In this document: positions 15,872-25,258 of the stretch, piece by piece
Position numbering within the stretch: position 1 is the first letter of the stretch
Layout: each line of letters starts with the position of its first letter
NCBI GenBank assembly: GCA_013393415.1
Contig: JABXHI010000046.1
Location: 1 to 39,604 of the forward strand
DNA: 39,604 nt
Direction of reading: 5' to 3'
Source: Micrococcaceae bacterium
Lineage (GTDB): Bacteria > Actinomycetota > Actinomycetes > Actinomycetales > Micrococcaceae
Notes under the pieces: generated by a model
Seen by the model: only the letters and a program-made list of their open reading frames with translations
What the model was told of the DNA's origin: nothing
Databases searched by the model: none
Position numbers and translations under genes: made by a program

Positions 15872-18800
15872 ATGCGGATTTTCATCGACCTTGACGGTTC
15901 GCAAGATGTGATTGACCTGCAGGCCTCCCAACCACAGGCCACCCTGGCCGACCTGGTCGAGACTGCCTTCGGGTACACGCTTGCCGATGATGACCGGCTA
16001 TACCTGGACCACGCTCCCGTCACCGGCGACACCGTGCTGTCCGATTGCACACTCCTCGAAGGCTCCGTCCTGTCCCGCAAGGCCCCAGAACGCATCCGCA
16101 ACATTGCCGGCTGGAACGTTGCCGTCTCCGGTGGTTTTGAAGTCGGCCCCGTCGTGCCCGTACCAGATCACCGTCCGCTGGTCATCGGTCGGGCCCCGCA
16201 AGCTGATATCGTGCTGCCCACCGAGAGCGCCTCATGGAATCACTGCACGATCGAATATCACGGGGACGATGGCCTGCTGCTGTCTGATGCCGGTTCCACG
16301 AATGGGACTTACGTCAAGGGGACCAAGGTCGGCGAAGACGGGATGGTGTTGACTGAAGCCGTCACCGTGCTAGTGGGCGGAGCGGTGCTCAACGTCCAAC
16401 CCTTCCGTCACGATCCCGCCGCGCCAGCCCCCGGTGCACTCGCCAACTTGACGCCCGCCGCCACGGCACCGTTCAACCGACCACCGCGGCCCGGGCTGCC
16501 GCCTGATCCCGAAGATATCGAACCGCCGTCGCCTGAAGACGTCCCGGATTCCACCCGCTTCAGCCTGGTCACCATCATCGCGCCGTTGATTATGGCCGGT
16601 GTGCTCGTCGTCGTGTTGGGCAACCCGCGCTTCGCACTGTTCGCGCTGCTGAGCCCGATCATGGCAATTGGTATGTACTTTGAGCAAAAGCGCCGCCGCA
16701 AAAAGAACCTCGCCGCAGAAGAAGAACGCTTCAGCCAGGCCATCGAAGACTTCGACACCGAAATTTCTGACGCTGCGGCCGACGAGATCCAGCGTCGTCA
16801 CGACCTGATCCCGGATCCGGCCACGGTGATGCGACGGGTCGCGATCCCATCAACCCTGATGTGGCAGCGGCGGCCAGCAGCTACCGACTATCTGCACCTA
16901 CACGCAGGCATCGGTGATGTGCCGTGGAAGCCGCCACTGGATGATCGCGCCTCGCAACGGTTGCACGAACGCGTCAAAAAAGTCTTAAACACCAGCCAAC
17001 TGACCGCGGCCCCGGTGCTCGTCGACCTCAATGATGCCGGTGTGGTCGGTATCGTCGGAGACCGAGATGGCGCATTGGCGATGGCACGCAGCATGCTGAT
17101 CCAGGCGGCAGTGCACGTGGGCCCGGCCGATCTCAGCGTCGGGATCTTCTGTGACAACGGACGCGAAGATGTCTGGGATTGGGCCTCTTGGTTGCCGCAC
17201 ACCAAACAACCGGGCAGCAGTACGGGGGCCCGGTGGATGTCGAATCAACGCGATGCCAGTGATGCGATGCTGCGTGGCCTGTATGAGAACATCAATGCGC
17301 TGCCCACCGAGACGATGATGCTCGTGGTGGACTCGGAAGTGCTCACGGAAGGACGGAACTCGCCGGCCCGCGATTTGTTGGGCCACGGCCGTGGTCAACG
17401 TTCCGCACGGATGCTGCGTCCCGACGAGCGGCAAGTATTGGTCAGTGGCATCGTTATTGCGACCACAACCGATCAGCTGCCGGCCGCCTGTACCACCGTG
17501 ATCGAGGTGGGCAAGGATGCCTCGGCGACGGTACGCCACCCCGAAGATCTCATCGATGTCGAAGATGTGACCCTCGCAGGCGTCGGATTGGCGGATGCCC
17601 AGCAGTGTGCCCGCCGGCTAGCACAATTTGAAGACCCGGAACTCGTGGTGCCCGGTGCCTCCTTGCCCTCACTGGTGCGACTGCCGGAACTGCTGGATGT
17701 TGGGGAGCTCAATGCAGAAACCATCCAAGATCTCTGGAAATCGCCGGGTATGTCGACCCCGGTGGGGCTGGGGGAGAAAGGCCCGCTGTCCCTGGATATC
17801 GTCAAAGACGGCCCCCACGGGCTGGTTGGTGGCACGACCGGTTCGGGGAAGTCCGAATTCCTGCGGTCCTTCATTGCCGGGTTGGCGGCGCGCAATAGCC
17901 CGGAGACGCTGAGCTTTATTCTCATTGACTTCAAAGGTGGGGCCGCATTCAAAGCCGCCGAGCGACTGCCGCACACGATTGGCACCATCAGTAACCTCGA
18001 TGAGCAGCTGGCCGACCGTGCGTTGCGGGCACTCGAAGCCGAAATGGAACGTCGTCAGCGGCTGTTCGCCGAAGCCGGCGAGGATATCGACAACCTACCC
18101 GCGTATTTGGCGACGAATCCCGCCGAACCGCTGCCCCGGTTGCTGTTGGTCATCGACGAGTTCGCGATGCTGGCCAAAGACTTCCCGGATGTCTTGGCCT
18201 CACTGGTCAGCGTTGCCGCGGTGGGTCGAACCCTGGGCGTGCACATGATTCTGGCTACCCAGCGCCCGGCCGGGGTGGTCAACGATGACATCCTGGCCAA
18301 CACCAACCTGCGCGTGGCGTTACGTGTGCAGAGCCGTGAAGACTCCCAAAACGTGATTGGTGTGCCCTCGGCTGCCAGCATCGAACGCTCCCAGATGGGG
18401 CGTGCCTACGTGAAGCTGGGCCAAGATGACATCACTCCGGTCCAAACCGCACTGGTGACGGGCAAAGCCCAAGATCAGGTGGCCGAACAAGTCGAAGTCA
18501 GAGATATTGGACTGTTCGGTCAACCGATCCCGCGGAAAAGCTCGGGGGCACCGAAGAAATCTTCCAGCGATGAAAACGACTTTGATCTGCTCATCGATGC
18601 GGTTCTGGCCGCCAATGAAGCCGCCGGTTTCGCACCGCCACGGCAAGTGTGGCCCGAAGCGCTCGGCGAGCGAGTACGGCTGGACGGCTACGATACCGCG
18701 GTAGAACCCGGGCCCGGTGCACGCCCCGTGCCGGCCGTCGGCGGCGTCAACGGGAACATGGTGCAGGTAACCCTGGCCGATGAGCCTGACCTGCAACGAC

Positions 18801-20209
18801 AATCGCCCACCGGCTGGGACATGGCCGAAGGCAATCTATTGGTGATGGGGGTCCGCGGCAGCGGAACCACTACGACGCTGACCAGTATTGGACTCGCGCT
18901 GGCCGAATCGAAATCCCCCGAGGAACTCGATATCCTCTGTCTGGATGTCGGCTCGCGTGGGCTCGAGGAGCTCGAGCATCTACCGCATACCGTCGCCTAT
19001 GTGGGTGCCGGGCCAGGTGCCAAAGAACAGCAAGTCCGGTTCATGCGGTTCATACGCAGTGAGTTCCATCGGCGCCGCGAATCTGCCACCCGACAACGCG
19101 ATATGGTCATCATGATCGACGGACTGGCAACCTTCAAAGACGAATTCAGTGATTTCGAGGGCCAAGAACACCTCGATGCCCTGTACCGTGTCTACGCCGA
19201 TGGACCCGGGGTAGGTATGCACTTTGTGGTGACCACGACCCGCGCGAAATCCGTCCCCCCGGCCATGGACGAAGTCACCACCCAACGCTGGGTGTATCGG
19301 CTGGCCGACGCCTATGACTACTCAGCACTGGGTGTCAAAGGCAAAAACGTGCCCGCTGAAGTTCCCGGGCGCTGCGTGGATGTGAACACTCTGCTCCAAA
19401 TGCACGTGGCCACACCAGACCACGGACTCGAAGCCGCCGTCGCCCAAGCGATCGATCGTTGGGCGGACGCCACACCGAAGCCCGACGTGATCGGCACCCT
19501 GCCCAATAATGTGGCTGCAGCAGACCTCGCCGACACACTGGATCTGAGTCAAGAACCCCTGCGCATCCCCGTGGGCCTGTCAGAAGATACGCTGCAACCC
19601 GCCGTGCTCGAAGTGTTCGAAGAAGAACACATTCTCATCGGCGGACCAGCACGCAGCGGGAAATCCAGCCTGCTCTGTGCCATCGCCGAACTGCTGCTGG
19701 TTGCTCCGATCGATCAGCGCCCCGCCGTCTGGGGGATCTACAACCGACGTTCCCCACTTCGCAACGTGGCCTTCGACAAATCAGCGTCCAACCAGGACGA
19801 TATTCCGGCCATGCTGGCCGCACTGCGGTTAGAACAAGGCCCTGTCTTCCTGCTGATCGATGACGCCGAACGCGTCGAAGACCCCGATCAATCCATCAGC
19901 GCCCTGTTGACTACCACGACCCCACGCGTCTGCGTCGTCGCGGCAGGCCGCGCGGGTGATCTGCGCTCGCAGTACGGCCACTGGACCAAGAAACTGTCAA
20001 AATCCCGGTGCGGTGTCGTGCTGCAACCCGACGTCGACTTCGACGGTGACCTGCTCAACGTCAAACTGCCACGTCGCGCGCCCGTCGCCCTGACTACAGG
20101 CCGTGGGTACGCCGGTCTTGCCGGGACGGTGACACTGATCCAATCCATGAGCCCAACGGCTCACGTGACTCAACCCGACCAAACTGCAAGGGTCACGGTA
20201 GAGTCGTAA
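15872..20209 (+). CDS. FHA domain FtsK/SpoIIIE ATPase, EssC/EccC-like
   Basis: This 1445-aa membrane ATPase resembles the motor of type VII secretion systems. Residues 1-75 look like a beta-grasp (ubiquitin-like) domain. An FHA domain follows, with VIGRAPQADIVLP at 104-116 and the phosphothreonine-binding STNGT at 142-146. A proline-rich linker leads to two membrane helices (about 232-251 and 254-272). Three ATPase modules come next. The first has Walker A GTTGSGKS (654-661) and Walker B LLLVIDEF. The second has a degenerate Walker A GVRGSGTT (993-1000), with Thr at 999 instead of Lys, and IMIDGL. The third has GPARSGKS (1258-1265) and FLLIDD. AAAGGA precedes the ATG. The gene follows the binding-protein-like gene by 12 bases. 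Actinobacterial EccC usually lacks FHA, so the layout is closer to firmicute EssC. Confidence 0.92.
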   Translation: MRIFIDLDGSQDVIDLQASQPQATLADLVETAFGYTLADDDRLYLDHAPVTGDTVLSDCTLLEGSVLSRKAPERIRNIAGWNVAVSGGFEVGPVVPVPDHRPLVIGRAPQADIVLPTESASWNHCTIEYHGDDGLLLSDAGSTNGTYVKGTKVGEDGMVLTEAVTVLVGGAVLNVQPFRHDPAAPAPGALANLTPAATAPFNRPPRPGLPPDPEDIEPPSPEDVPDSTRFSLVTIIAPLIMAGVLVVVLGNPRFALFALLSPIMAIGMYFEQKRRRKKNLAAEEERFSQAIEDFDTEISDAAADEIQRRHDLIPDPATVMRRVAIPSTLMWQRRPAATDYLHLHAGIGDVPWKPPLDDRASQRLHERVKKVLNTSQLTAAPVLVDLNDAGVVGIVGDRDGALAMARSMLIQAAVHVGPADLSVGIFCDNGREDVWDWASWLPHTKQPGSSTGARWMSNQRDASDAMLRGLYENINALPTETMMLVVDSEVLTEGRNSPARDLLGHGRGQRSARMLRPDERQVLVSGIVIATTTDQLPAACTTVIEVGKDASATVRHPEDLIDVEDVTLAGVGLADAQQCARRLAQFEDPELVVPGASLPSLVRLPELLDVGELNAETIQDLWKSPGMSTPVGLGEKGPLSLDIVKDGPHGLVGGTTGSGKSEFLRSFIAGLAARNSPETLSFILIDFKGGAAFKAAERLPHTIGTISNLDEQLADRALRALEAEMERRQRLFAEAGEDIDNLPAYLATNPAEPLPRLLLVIDEFAMLAKDFPDVLASLVSVAAVGRTLGVHMILATQRPAGVVNDDILANTNLRVALRVQSREDSQNVIGVPSAASIERSQMGRAYVKLGQDDITPVQTALVTGKAQDQVAEQVEVRDIGLFGQPIPRKSSGAPKKSSSDENDFDLLIDAVLAANEAAGFAPPRQVWPEALGERVRLDGYDTAVEPGPGARPVPAVGGVNGNMVQVTLADEPDLQRQSPTGWDMAEGNLLVMGVRGSGTTTTLTSIGLALAESKSPEELDILCLDVGSRGLEELEHLPHTVAYVGAGPGAKEQQVRFMRFIRSEFHRRRESATRQRDMVIMIDGLATFKDEFSDFEGQEHLDALYRVYADGPGVGMHFVVTTTRAKSVPPAMDEVTTQRWVYRLADAYDYSALGVKGKNVPAEVPGRCVDVNTLLQMHVATPDHGLEAAVAQAIDRWADATPKPDVIGTLPNNVAAADLADTLDLSQEPLRIPVGLSEDTLQPAVLEVFEEEHILIGGPARSGKSSLLCAIAELLLVAPIDQRPAVWGIYNRRSPLRNVAFDKSASNQDDIPAMLAALRLEQGPVFLLIDDAERVEDPDQSISALLTTTTPRVCVVAAGRAGDLRSQYGHWTKKLSKSRCGVVLQPDVDFDGDLLNVKLPRRAPVALTTGRGYAGLAGTVTLIQSMSPTAHVTQPDQTARVTVES

Positions 20210-20221
20210 CTCGCAAAACCC

Positions 20222-20237
20222 GCTGTGTCATCACAGC
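20222..20237 (+). repeat. 6-bp perfect inverted repeat before DUF1307 gene
   Basis: GCTGTG and CACAGC flank TCAT, 20 bases before the start codon and just before the ribosome site AAGGGAG. It could be an operator or an RNA hairpin controlling translation. TAGAGT at 20199-20204 is a possible -10 box, which would put this hairpin in the leader. Confidence 0.4.
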
Positions 20238-20257
20238 ATCTAAGGGAGACACCCCTG

Positions 20258-20740
20258 ATGAACGCCACAACACGCCGCTTTGCCAAGAAATTCACCGCCC
20301 TAGCAGCACTGCCAATTGCCGCAGCACTGACGCTGTCGGCCTGCGGTGAGGAAGAAACCGAAACCTCATTCACCAATAGCCAGAATGGTATCGAGATCAC
20401 GATGACCTACACCGCCGTCGGCGATGAGGTGACCAAGCAGACTACGACCAACGAGATTGACTACGAGGCAGCCGGACTGGGCGGTAAGGAAGAAGCCCAG
20501 CAAATGTTTGACCCGGTGGTTGAACAAGCCGCTGATGTTGAAGGCTACGAGCAGTCCATCGAATACGGCGACACCTCGGCCACCGAGGAAGTTTCGATCG
20601 ATTACGAAGTTGCCGACCTTGAAGAGCTGGCCAACGTGCCCGGCTACGAAGGCTCCGCAAACATGGCAGAGGGCGACTACATCAGCCTTGACGAAAGTCG
20701 CACCATGCTTGAAGAAGCAGGCTTCACCGAAGTCGAGTAA
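20258..20740 (+). CDS. DUF1307 (YehR-like) lipoprotein
   Basis: This 160-aa secreted lipoprotein has a basic start (NATTRRFAKKF), a hydrophobic core and lipobox LSAC near residue 28. The mature domain, with NGIEITMTYTAVGDEVTKQ and IDYEAAGL, fits the DUF1307/YehR family of unknown function. The start at 20258 follows AAGGGAG; an upstream ATG-like opening at 20225 would precede the ribosome site and is rejected. It lies 48 bases after the FHA/FtsK gene and may be co-transcribed or use its own promoter. A closely similar copy at 36733-37383 carries a stop codon. Confidence 0.85.
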   Translation: MNATTRRFAKKFTALAALPIAAALTLSACGEEETETSFTNSQNGIEITMTYTAVGDEVTKQTTTNEIDYEAAGLGGKEEAQQMFDPVVEQAADVEGYEQSIEYGDTSATEEVSIDYEVADLEELANVPGYEGSANMAEGDYISLDESRTMLEEAGFTEVE

Positions 20741-20744
20741 GACT

Positions 20745-21368
20745 TCACGAACGGTCTGGTGCCGCGGTGATGTTCAGGGTTGGTTTGCGCTGATGGACGG
20801 TCAAGTACTGCATGCCGTCGGGTCCGGCGACGAACCGCCGCTGGGCATACTTTGGCAACCAGATGAGATTGCCCTGCTGCAGTGCGATGACGTCCAGCTC
20901 GGTGTGCAGCTCCCCTGAACCACGCAGGACCAGGATCAACACATCGAGGCTTGGTCCTGCGTGCAGGGCAATCTCATCGCCGGCCGGGAGTGCGATGATA
21001 TTTGAGTCGAGATCACGAGCACCTGGCTCTAAGCGCCAAATGGATCCTCCCGTTGCAGGGTCGGTCGCCTCGCCGAGTTTCCGCGTATTGGCTACGACAC
21101 GGGGCAATGCAGTGCTCGCGAGTTTGGTGAGGCGCACCCGGTAGGCGTCATCGGCCGACGGTAGGGGTTTCCAACGGCAAGCCCCGGCCAATTCTCGATC
21201 TAACTCCTTGCGGAGGCCTTCTGGTTCCTGATCAGTCATCACCACCATCGACTCTCCGGTGACGAGTTGTTCGTAGGCTTCGAAGATGGCCCGATGACGG
21301 TGTTGAGGTCGCAGCGGGCGGACATCGATGTCCCGCGCGTTGGGCTGCTGCATTCCGGTATCAGACAT
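20745..21368 (-). CDS. DUF2249 plus cupin domain protein
   Basis: This 207-aa cytoplasmic protein starts with a DUF2249 domain: RDIDVRPLRPQHRHRAIFEA, then VVMTDQEPEGLRKELD, to about residue 75. The C-terminal half is a cupin-like barrel, with IIALPAGDEIALHAGP and LRGSGELHTELDVIALQQGN. DUF2249 proteins are often tied to nitrogen-oxide or redox metabolism, but the substrate is unknown here. The start at 21368 is chosen because GAGG lies five bases upstream; longer frames to 21509 enter the intergenic region. It ends four bases from the DUF1307 stop (convergent) and is divergent from the NhaC gene. Confidence 0.82.
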   Translation of the reverse strand: MSDTGMQQPNARDIDVRPLRPQHRHRAIFEAYEQLVTGESMVVMTDQEPEGLRKELDRELAGACRWKPLPSADDAYRVRLTKLASTALPRVVANTRKLGEATDPATGGSIWRLEPGARDLDSNIIALPAGDEIALHAGPSLDVLILVLRGSGELHTELDVIALQQGNLIWLPKYAQRRFVAGPDGMQYLTVHQRKPTLNITAAPDRS

Positions 21369-21496
21369 GGCTACCTCGCTGTATGTTGAGGGGTGGATAT
21401 TCGCCATGCTACTGGTGCTTTGGCTGGATGTGGAGTCGCTTTGGCAGCTGATAGTGTTATGGAACACTTCGACAAAAATCTTCAGAAGGTGTGGTC

Positions 21497-23101
21497 GTGT
21501 TAGAGGCATACCCCATACTCACGTTGTTACCCCCGTTCGTGGCGATTGTGCTGGTCATCGCCACGAAAAAAGTGCTGACGTCGCTTGGTGTTGGCATCCT
21601 CGTGGCCGGATTGCTCATTGCGGACTTCAACCCGCTGACCATGGTCACAACGATAGGACAAGCCATCTTTGGGCTTGTTTGGGTTGATGGGGCGGTGAAT
21701 TGGTACACGATTCTGATCGTGGCCTTTCTCTTTCAACTCGGAATCGTCACCGCGCTGGTCATGATGTCCGGTGGTGCGGCAGCCTTTACCGAATGGGCGG
21801 CGAAACGCATCAAAACGCGCCGCGGGGCGCAAGTACTCACCGGGCTGCTGGGCATGCTCATCTTTATTGATGACTACTTCAACGCTCTGGCTGTAGGACA
21901 GGTGGCACGGCCGATTACCGATCGTTATCGCGTGTCACGTGCCAAGTTGGCATACCTGATTGATTCGAGTTCTGCACCGGTCGTTGTGCTGATGCCGCTG
22001 TCAAGCTGGGGCGCCTCCATCATGGGCATCATGGCTCCGTTGCTGACTGCGTCAGCTCTGGTCTTGACGCAGGTTGAAGCCTTCGTCCTGGCTGCGGCCA
22101 TGAACTATTATGCGATTGCAGCCCTTGTGCTGTTGTGGCTGACCATCACGTTGGGCTTGGACTTTGGCAGTATGCGCAAGCAAGAGACCCGTGCTATACG
22201 TGGCGACGGGCTGCACAACCCCAACGAGACTGCGCCAGCTCAGCTTACCGATACGATGCCGTTGCACGATCGGGGCGCCATACGCGCGCTGCTGCTGCCG
22301 TTCATTGTGCTGTTCATCGGTGTGGTCGTCGGGATGTATGTCACCGGAGGCATCCTCGGGGACAGCTGGGGCGTCATAGACACTTTGGCTGCAGCCGATG
22401 TGGGGATCGCACTGAACGTTGGTGGCCTGGGCGCATTGGCGATCGCCGGTTATTACTGCCTGCGATACACCAAGAACAACCCAACATTCCAGCGGGGCAC
22501 ACGACGTCGCGGCACCTATCACGGGGCCAAGTCCATGCTGCCCGCTGTGCTCATCTTGCTTTTTGCGTGGGTGCTCGCCGATCTGATCAGTGTGATGGGC
22601 ACCGGAGAATACCTCGCGTCGGTTGTGGAAGCCATGGCCGTCCCCGCAGTGTGGCTCATCCCAGTCTTGTTCGTAGTGGCAGCTATTATGGCGTTTGCTA
22701 CCGGAACTTCGTGGGGTGCATTCGGCATCCTGCTCCCACTGGCCGGTGAAATGATGAATGCAGTGCCAGGCGGCGACGCGTTTTTGATCGCAAGCTTTGG
22801 TGCCGTGCTGGCCGGTGCGGTGTGGGGTGACCACAGTTCGCCCATTTCCGACACCACGATTTTGTCGAGTACCGGAGCTGCTTGTTCGGTCGCCAGCCAT
22901 GTCTCAACCCAACTGCCCTACGCATTTGTCGGTGCGATTTCAGCCTTGGTCGGTTACGTCCTCTACGCACTCACCGAAAGTGGCCTCGTGGGCTTGGCCA
23001 CGACGCTCGTGGTGGTTGTGGCAATGGCCCTTGTGCTGCGCAAAGTCCGGCCACCGCTGGAACAATCAACGCCTACGGTTGCAACATCTGCTCAGCATTA
23101 G
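21497..23101 (+). CDS. NhaC-family Na+/H+ antiporter
   Basis: This 534-aa membrane protein belongs to the NhaC/YqkI-type antiporter superfamily, which exchanges protons for sodium or for organic acids. It begins with a hydrophobic stretch (YPILTLLPPFVAIVLVIATKK) and shows the conserved IDDYFNALAVGQVARPITD, IDSSSAPVVVLMPLSSWG, ATGTSWGAFGILLPLAGE and GAVWGDHSSPISDTTILSS. About 11-12 helices are expected. GTG at 21497 is preferred over GTG at 21491, because AAGG (21486-21489) is then seven bases away. The 3' end overlaps the convergent YwaF-like gene by 29 bases. Transport of an organic anion is an alternative. Confidence 0.88.
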   Translation: MLEAYPILTLLPPFVAIVLVIATKKVLTSLGVGILVAGLLIADFNPLTMVTTIGQAIFGLVWVDGAVNWYTILIVAFLFQLGIVTALVMMSGGAAAFTEWAAKRIKTRRGAQVLTGLLGMLIFIDDYFNALAVGQVARPITDRYRVSRAKLAYLIDSSSAPVVVLMPLSSWGASIMGIMAPLLTASALVLTQVEAFVLAAAMNYYAIAALVLLWLTITLGLDFGSMRKQETRAIRGDGLHNPNETAPAQLTDTMPLHDRGAIRALLLPFIVLFIGVVVGMYVTGGILGDSWGVIDTLAAADVGIALNVGGLGALAIAGYYCLRYTKNNPTFQRGTRRRGTYHGAKSMLPAVLILLFAWVLADLISVMGTGEYLASVVEAMAVPAVWLIPVLFVVAAIMAFATGTSWGAFGILLPLAGEMMNAVPGGDAFLIASFGAVLAGAVWGDHSSPISDTTILSSTGAACSVASHVSTQLPYAFVGAISALVGYVLYALTESGLVGLATTLVVVVAMALVLRKVRPPLEQSTPTVATSAQH

Positions 23102-23876
23102 TCGGTGTTGTGGTGTCCCCGGCAGGTGGTTTTCGTCGTACCGTCGCCCACCGGTCTGCTACCAACGCACTCCGCGCTGTCTTGGTTTGGAAGGGCCACG
23201 TCATCAGCGCCCACACCACCGCGATGATCACCGCTTCCCACAGAATATACACCGGCCAGGGACCCAGAACATCGAGAATAGATGGTCCTTCGGGTGCACG
23301 ACTCAGGTATGCATAGTTCGCCCCGGTAATCGCATTGACCAGAATCGCAATACCGGCCCATGCAACGGTCGCGGCATAGGCGACACCGTAGCCACGCCAG
23401 GTTGGACGGTACCCCAGACCCCACACAAAGACGATCGGCACAACCAGTGCGGCAATGTGCAGGAACCAATACACCGCGAACTCTAACACCGGATAGTCGA
23501 AATAGTTGAGGTCCGGTGTGATGACCGACTGCAGATTGAGGGTCAGACCCCAGAAGAACGTGATGGCGATCGCCCAGCCGGCGCGAGTCAGCAGCGCGAT
23601 CGCGGTGATCAGGCGCAGCGCATCAGAATAATGAAACGGTAGGGACTGTTCGATGTTCCAGTGGGCGGGCTGCATCCCCCAGAGCGTCCACACCACCGTG
23701 ACCACCAACATGGTCCAGCCTGCGATACTCAGGAAACGGTCTTCGTGTACGGTTCCGCGGATGCGACGTGACCAGACAACCAGTGCCACGGCGACGATGA
23801 CAGTGAGGACGAGGACGAGGATATGCTCAGCACCGTACGGAGTCATCCGCCCGGCCGGTTCAACTGCGTTGCCCAT
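23073..23876 (-). CDS. YwaF/TIGR02206-type membrane protein
   Basis: This 267-aa integral membrane protein has seven or so helices and the family pattern LPFHYSDALRLITAIALLTR, FFWGLTLNLQSVITPDL and GANYAYLSRAPEGPSILDVLGPWPVY. The family is widespread in firmicutes and actinobacteria and has no established function. The start at 23876 lacks a Shine-Dalgarno site. Reading toward it, TACAAT is followed by seven bases and the ATG, a leaderless arrangement. The C-terminal tail is charged and overlaps the end of the NhaC gene on the other strand. Confidence 0.88.
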   Translation of the reverse strand: MGNAVEPAGRMTPYGAEHILVLVLTVIVAVALVVWSRRIRGTVHEDRFLSIAGWTMLVVTVVWTLWGMQPAHWNIEQSLPFHYSDALRLITAIALLTRAGWAIAITFFWGLTLNLQSVITPDLNYFDYPVLEFAVYWFLHIAALVVPIVFVWGLGYRPTWRGYGVAYAATVAWAGIAILVNAITGANYAYLSRAPEGPSILDVLGPWPVYILWEAVIIAVVWALMTWPFQTKTARSALVADRWATVRRKPPAGDTTTPTNAEQMLQP

Positions 23877-23923
23877 GCATTATATTGTAGGCTCAATCGT
23901 TGGCACGAACAGGTACCATGACC

Positions 23924-23937
23924 TAGCGATAACGCTA
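23924..23937. repeat. short inverted repeat TAGCG/CGCTA
   Basis: TAGCG-ATAA-CGCTA lies between the YwaF-like gene and the upstream end of the MFS gene. It may be an operator for the YwaF-like gene or a weak hairpin after the MFS gene. The rest of 23877-24001 shows nothing else. Confidence 0.3.
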
Positions 23938-24001
23938 TGTGTGGGCGAAACTCAATGCCCTGGTGCTGACCGTTGTTGCGTTGTTCATGTGCCGAGGAGT
24001 T

Positions 24002-25258
24002 TTAAGCTTGTGCATCGATTTTGGGTGCCAGGATGATGGCAGGGATGATGATCAGCGCGAGAATACCGCCGATAATCGTCACGACGCCAAAACCTCCTGC
24101 GCTCATCAGGACACCAGACAGGGCTCCGGAACCCGCACCGAACAGCTGATACCAGACGTCAATGCTGCCTTGAGTCTTAGCGCGCGTTTCTGGTTGGGTT
24201 CCATGGACGATCAAGGTGGTGCCGGAGACGAGCCCGATATTCCAACCGATGCCGAGTAACACCAGAGCAATGATCAGGGCGGCAAGACTTTCTCCGGGCG
24301 CAAAGGCACCGACGAGGCCGGATGCCAACAAGATCAGACCGCCCGAGATGGCCATGATCCGTGGCCCGATTTTATCGACCAGCGGCCCGGTGACCAGCGA
24401 TGGCAGCCACATTGCACCGACGTGGAGCCCAATGACGAGCCCAACAGCGCCCATGGAGTGGTCATGTGCGCGCATGTGCACAGGCGTCATCGTCATAATG
24501 CCGACCATGACGATCTGCGAGATGACCATGACTGAGGCGCCGACACGCACGAGACGAGAGGGCTTATCCCTCGGCGTTTGGACAGTGATGGTGTCGGCTT
24601 CGGGGTTGGCTTGGGCTTCGAGCTGTTTTGCCACCAGGTATGGGTCGGGGCGCAGCATGGTCACGAGAATGAGCCCGGCGGTGAGGTAGGCGACGGCGGC
24701 CAATAAGAACGGTCCGGCGAGCGTGGGGAGCCCGAGGCGTTCGGCGAGGCCGCCCAGCGGTTCGATCAGATTCGGGCCGGCGACTGCGCCGATGGTGGTG
24801 GCGACCATGGCCGTACTGATCGCGGTACCTTTGCGGTTCGCCGGGGCCAGGTCGGTGCCCGCATAGCGGGCTTGCAAGTTGGTTGCGGTGCCCGCGCCAT
24901 ATAAAAATAGGGAGATAAACAACAGGACTGGGCTGACAAAGTGTGTGGCGGCCACGACGCCGATGGCGCCGATCCCGCCGGTGATGAATCCGAAACCCAG
25001 CGCCTTGCGGCGTCCGGTGCGCTGGGCGGCGCGCCCCACGAGGAATGCGGTCAGTGCCGCGCCGAGTGTAAACAGGGCGGTGGGGAGTCCCGATAACGCG
25101 TCGCTGCCCAACATGTCCTGGGCGATGAGCGCGCCTACTGAAATGCCTGCGGCCAGCCCTGCCCCGCCAAACGACTGACTGATCAGTACGGTGGTGAGGG
25201 TTCGGCGGTGCAGTTGTTGTCGCCGTTGGGGCGTGATCGTTTCAGTCAGCGTGGTCAC
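24002..25258 (-). CDS. MFS transporter, 12 TM
   Basis: This 418-aa major facilitator protein begins VTTLTETITPQRRQQLHRRT, followed by helix 1. It shows RAAQRTGRRKALGFGF as the loop 2-3 motif and GTATNLQARYAGTDLAPANRKG in helices 4-5, a pattern typical of actinobacterial exporters of unknown substrate. The hydrophobicity fits 12 helices. GTG at 25258 is chosen because AGGAG lies nine bases upstream; the ATG at 25294 and the long opening to 25462 lack ribosome sites and protein character. It stands alone on the minus strand. Confidence 0.87.
   Translation of the reverse strand: MTTLTETITPQRRQQLHRRTLTTVLISQSFGGAGLAAGISVGALIAQDMLGSDALSGLPTALFTLGAALTAFLVGRAAQRTGRRKALGFGFITGGIGAIGVVAATHFVSPVLLFISLFLYGAGTATNLQARYAGTDLAPANRKGTAISTAMVATTIGAVAGPNLIEPLGGLAERLGLPTLAGPFLLAAVAYLTAGLILVTMLRPDPYLVAKQLEAQANPEADTITVQTPRDKPSRLVRVGASVMVISQIVMVGIMTMTPVHMRAHDHSMGAVGLVIGLHVGAMWLPSLVTGPLVDKIGPRIMAISGGLILLASGLVGAFAPGESLAALIIALVLLGIGWNIGLVSGTTLIVHGTQPETRAKTQGSIDVWYQLFGAGSGALSGVLMSAGGFGVVTIIGGILALIIIPAIILAPKIDAQA

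Noticed and set aside
22052-22900. Long minus-strand open frame inside the NhaC gene
   Set aside because: It is rich in His, Gln and Arg and has no domain; it is a shadow of the plus-strand membrane protein gene.
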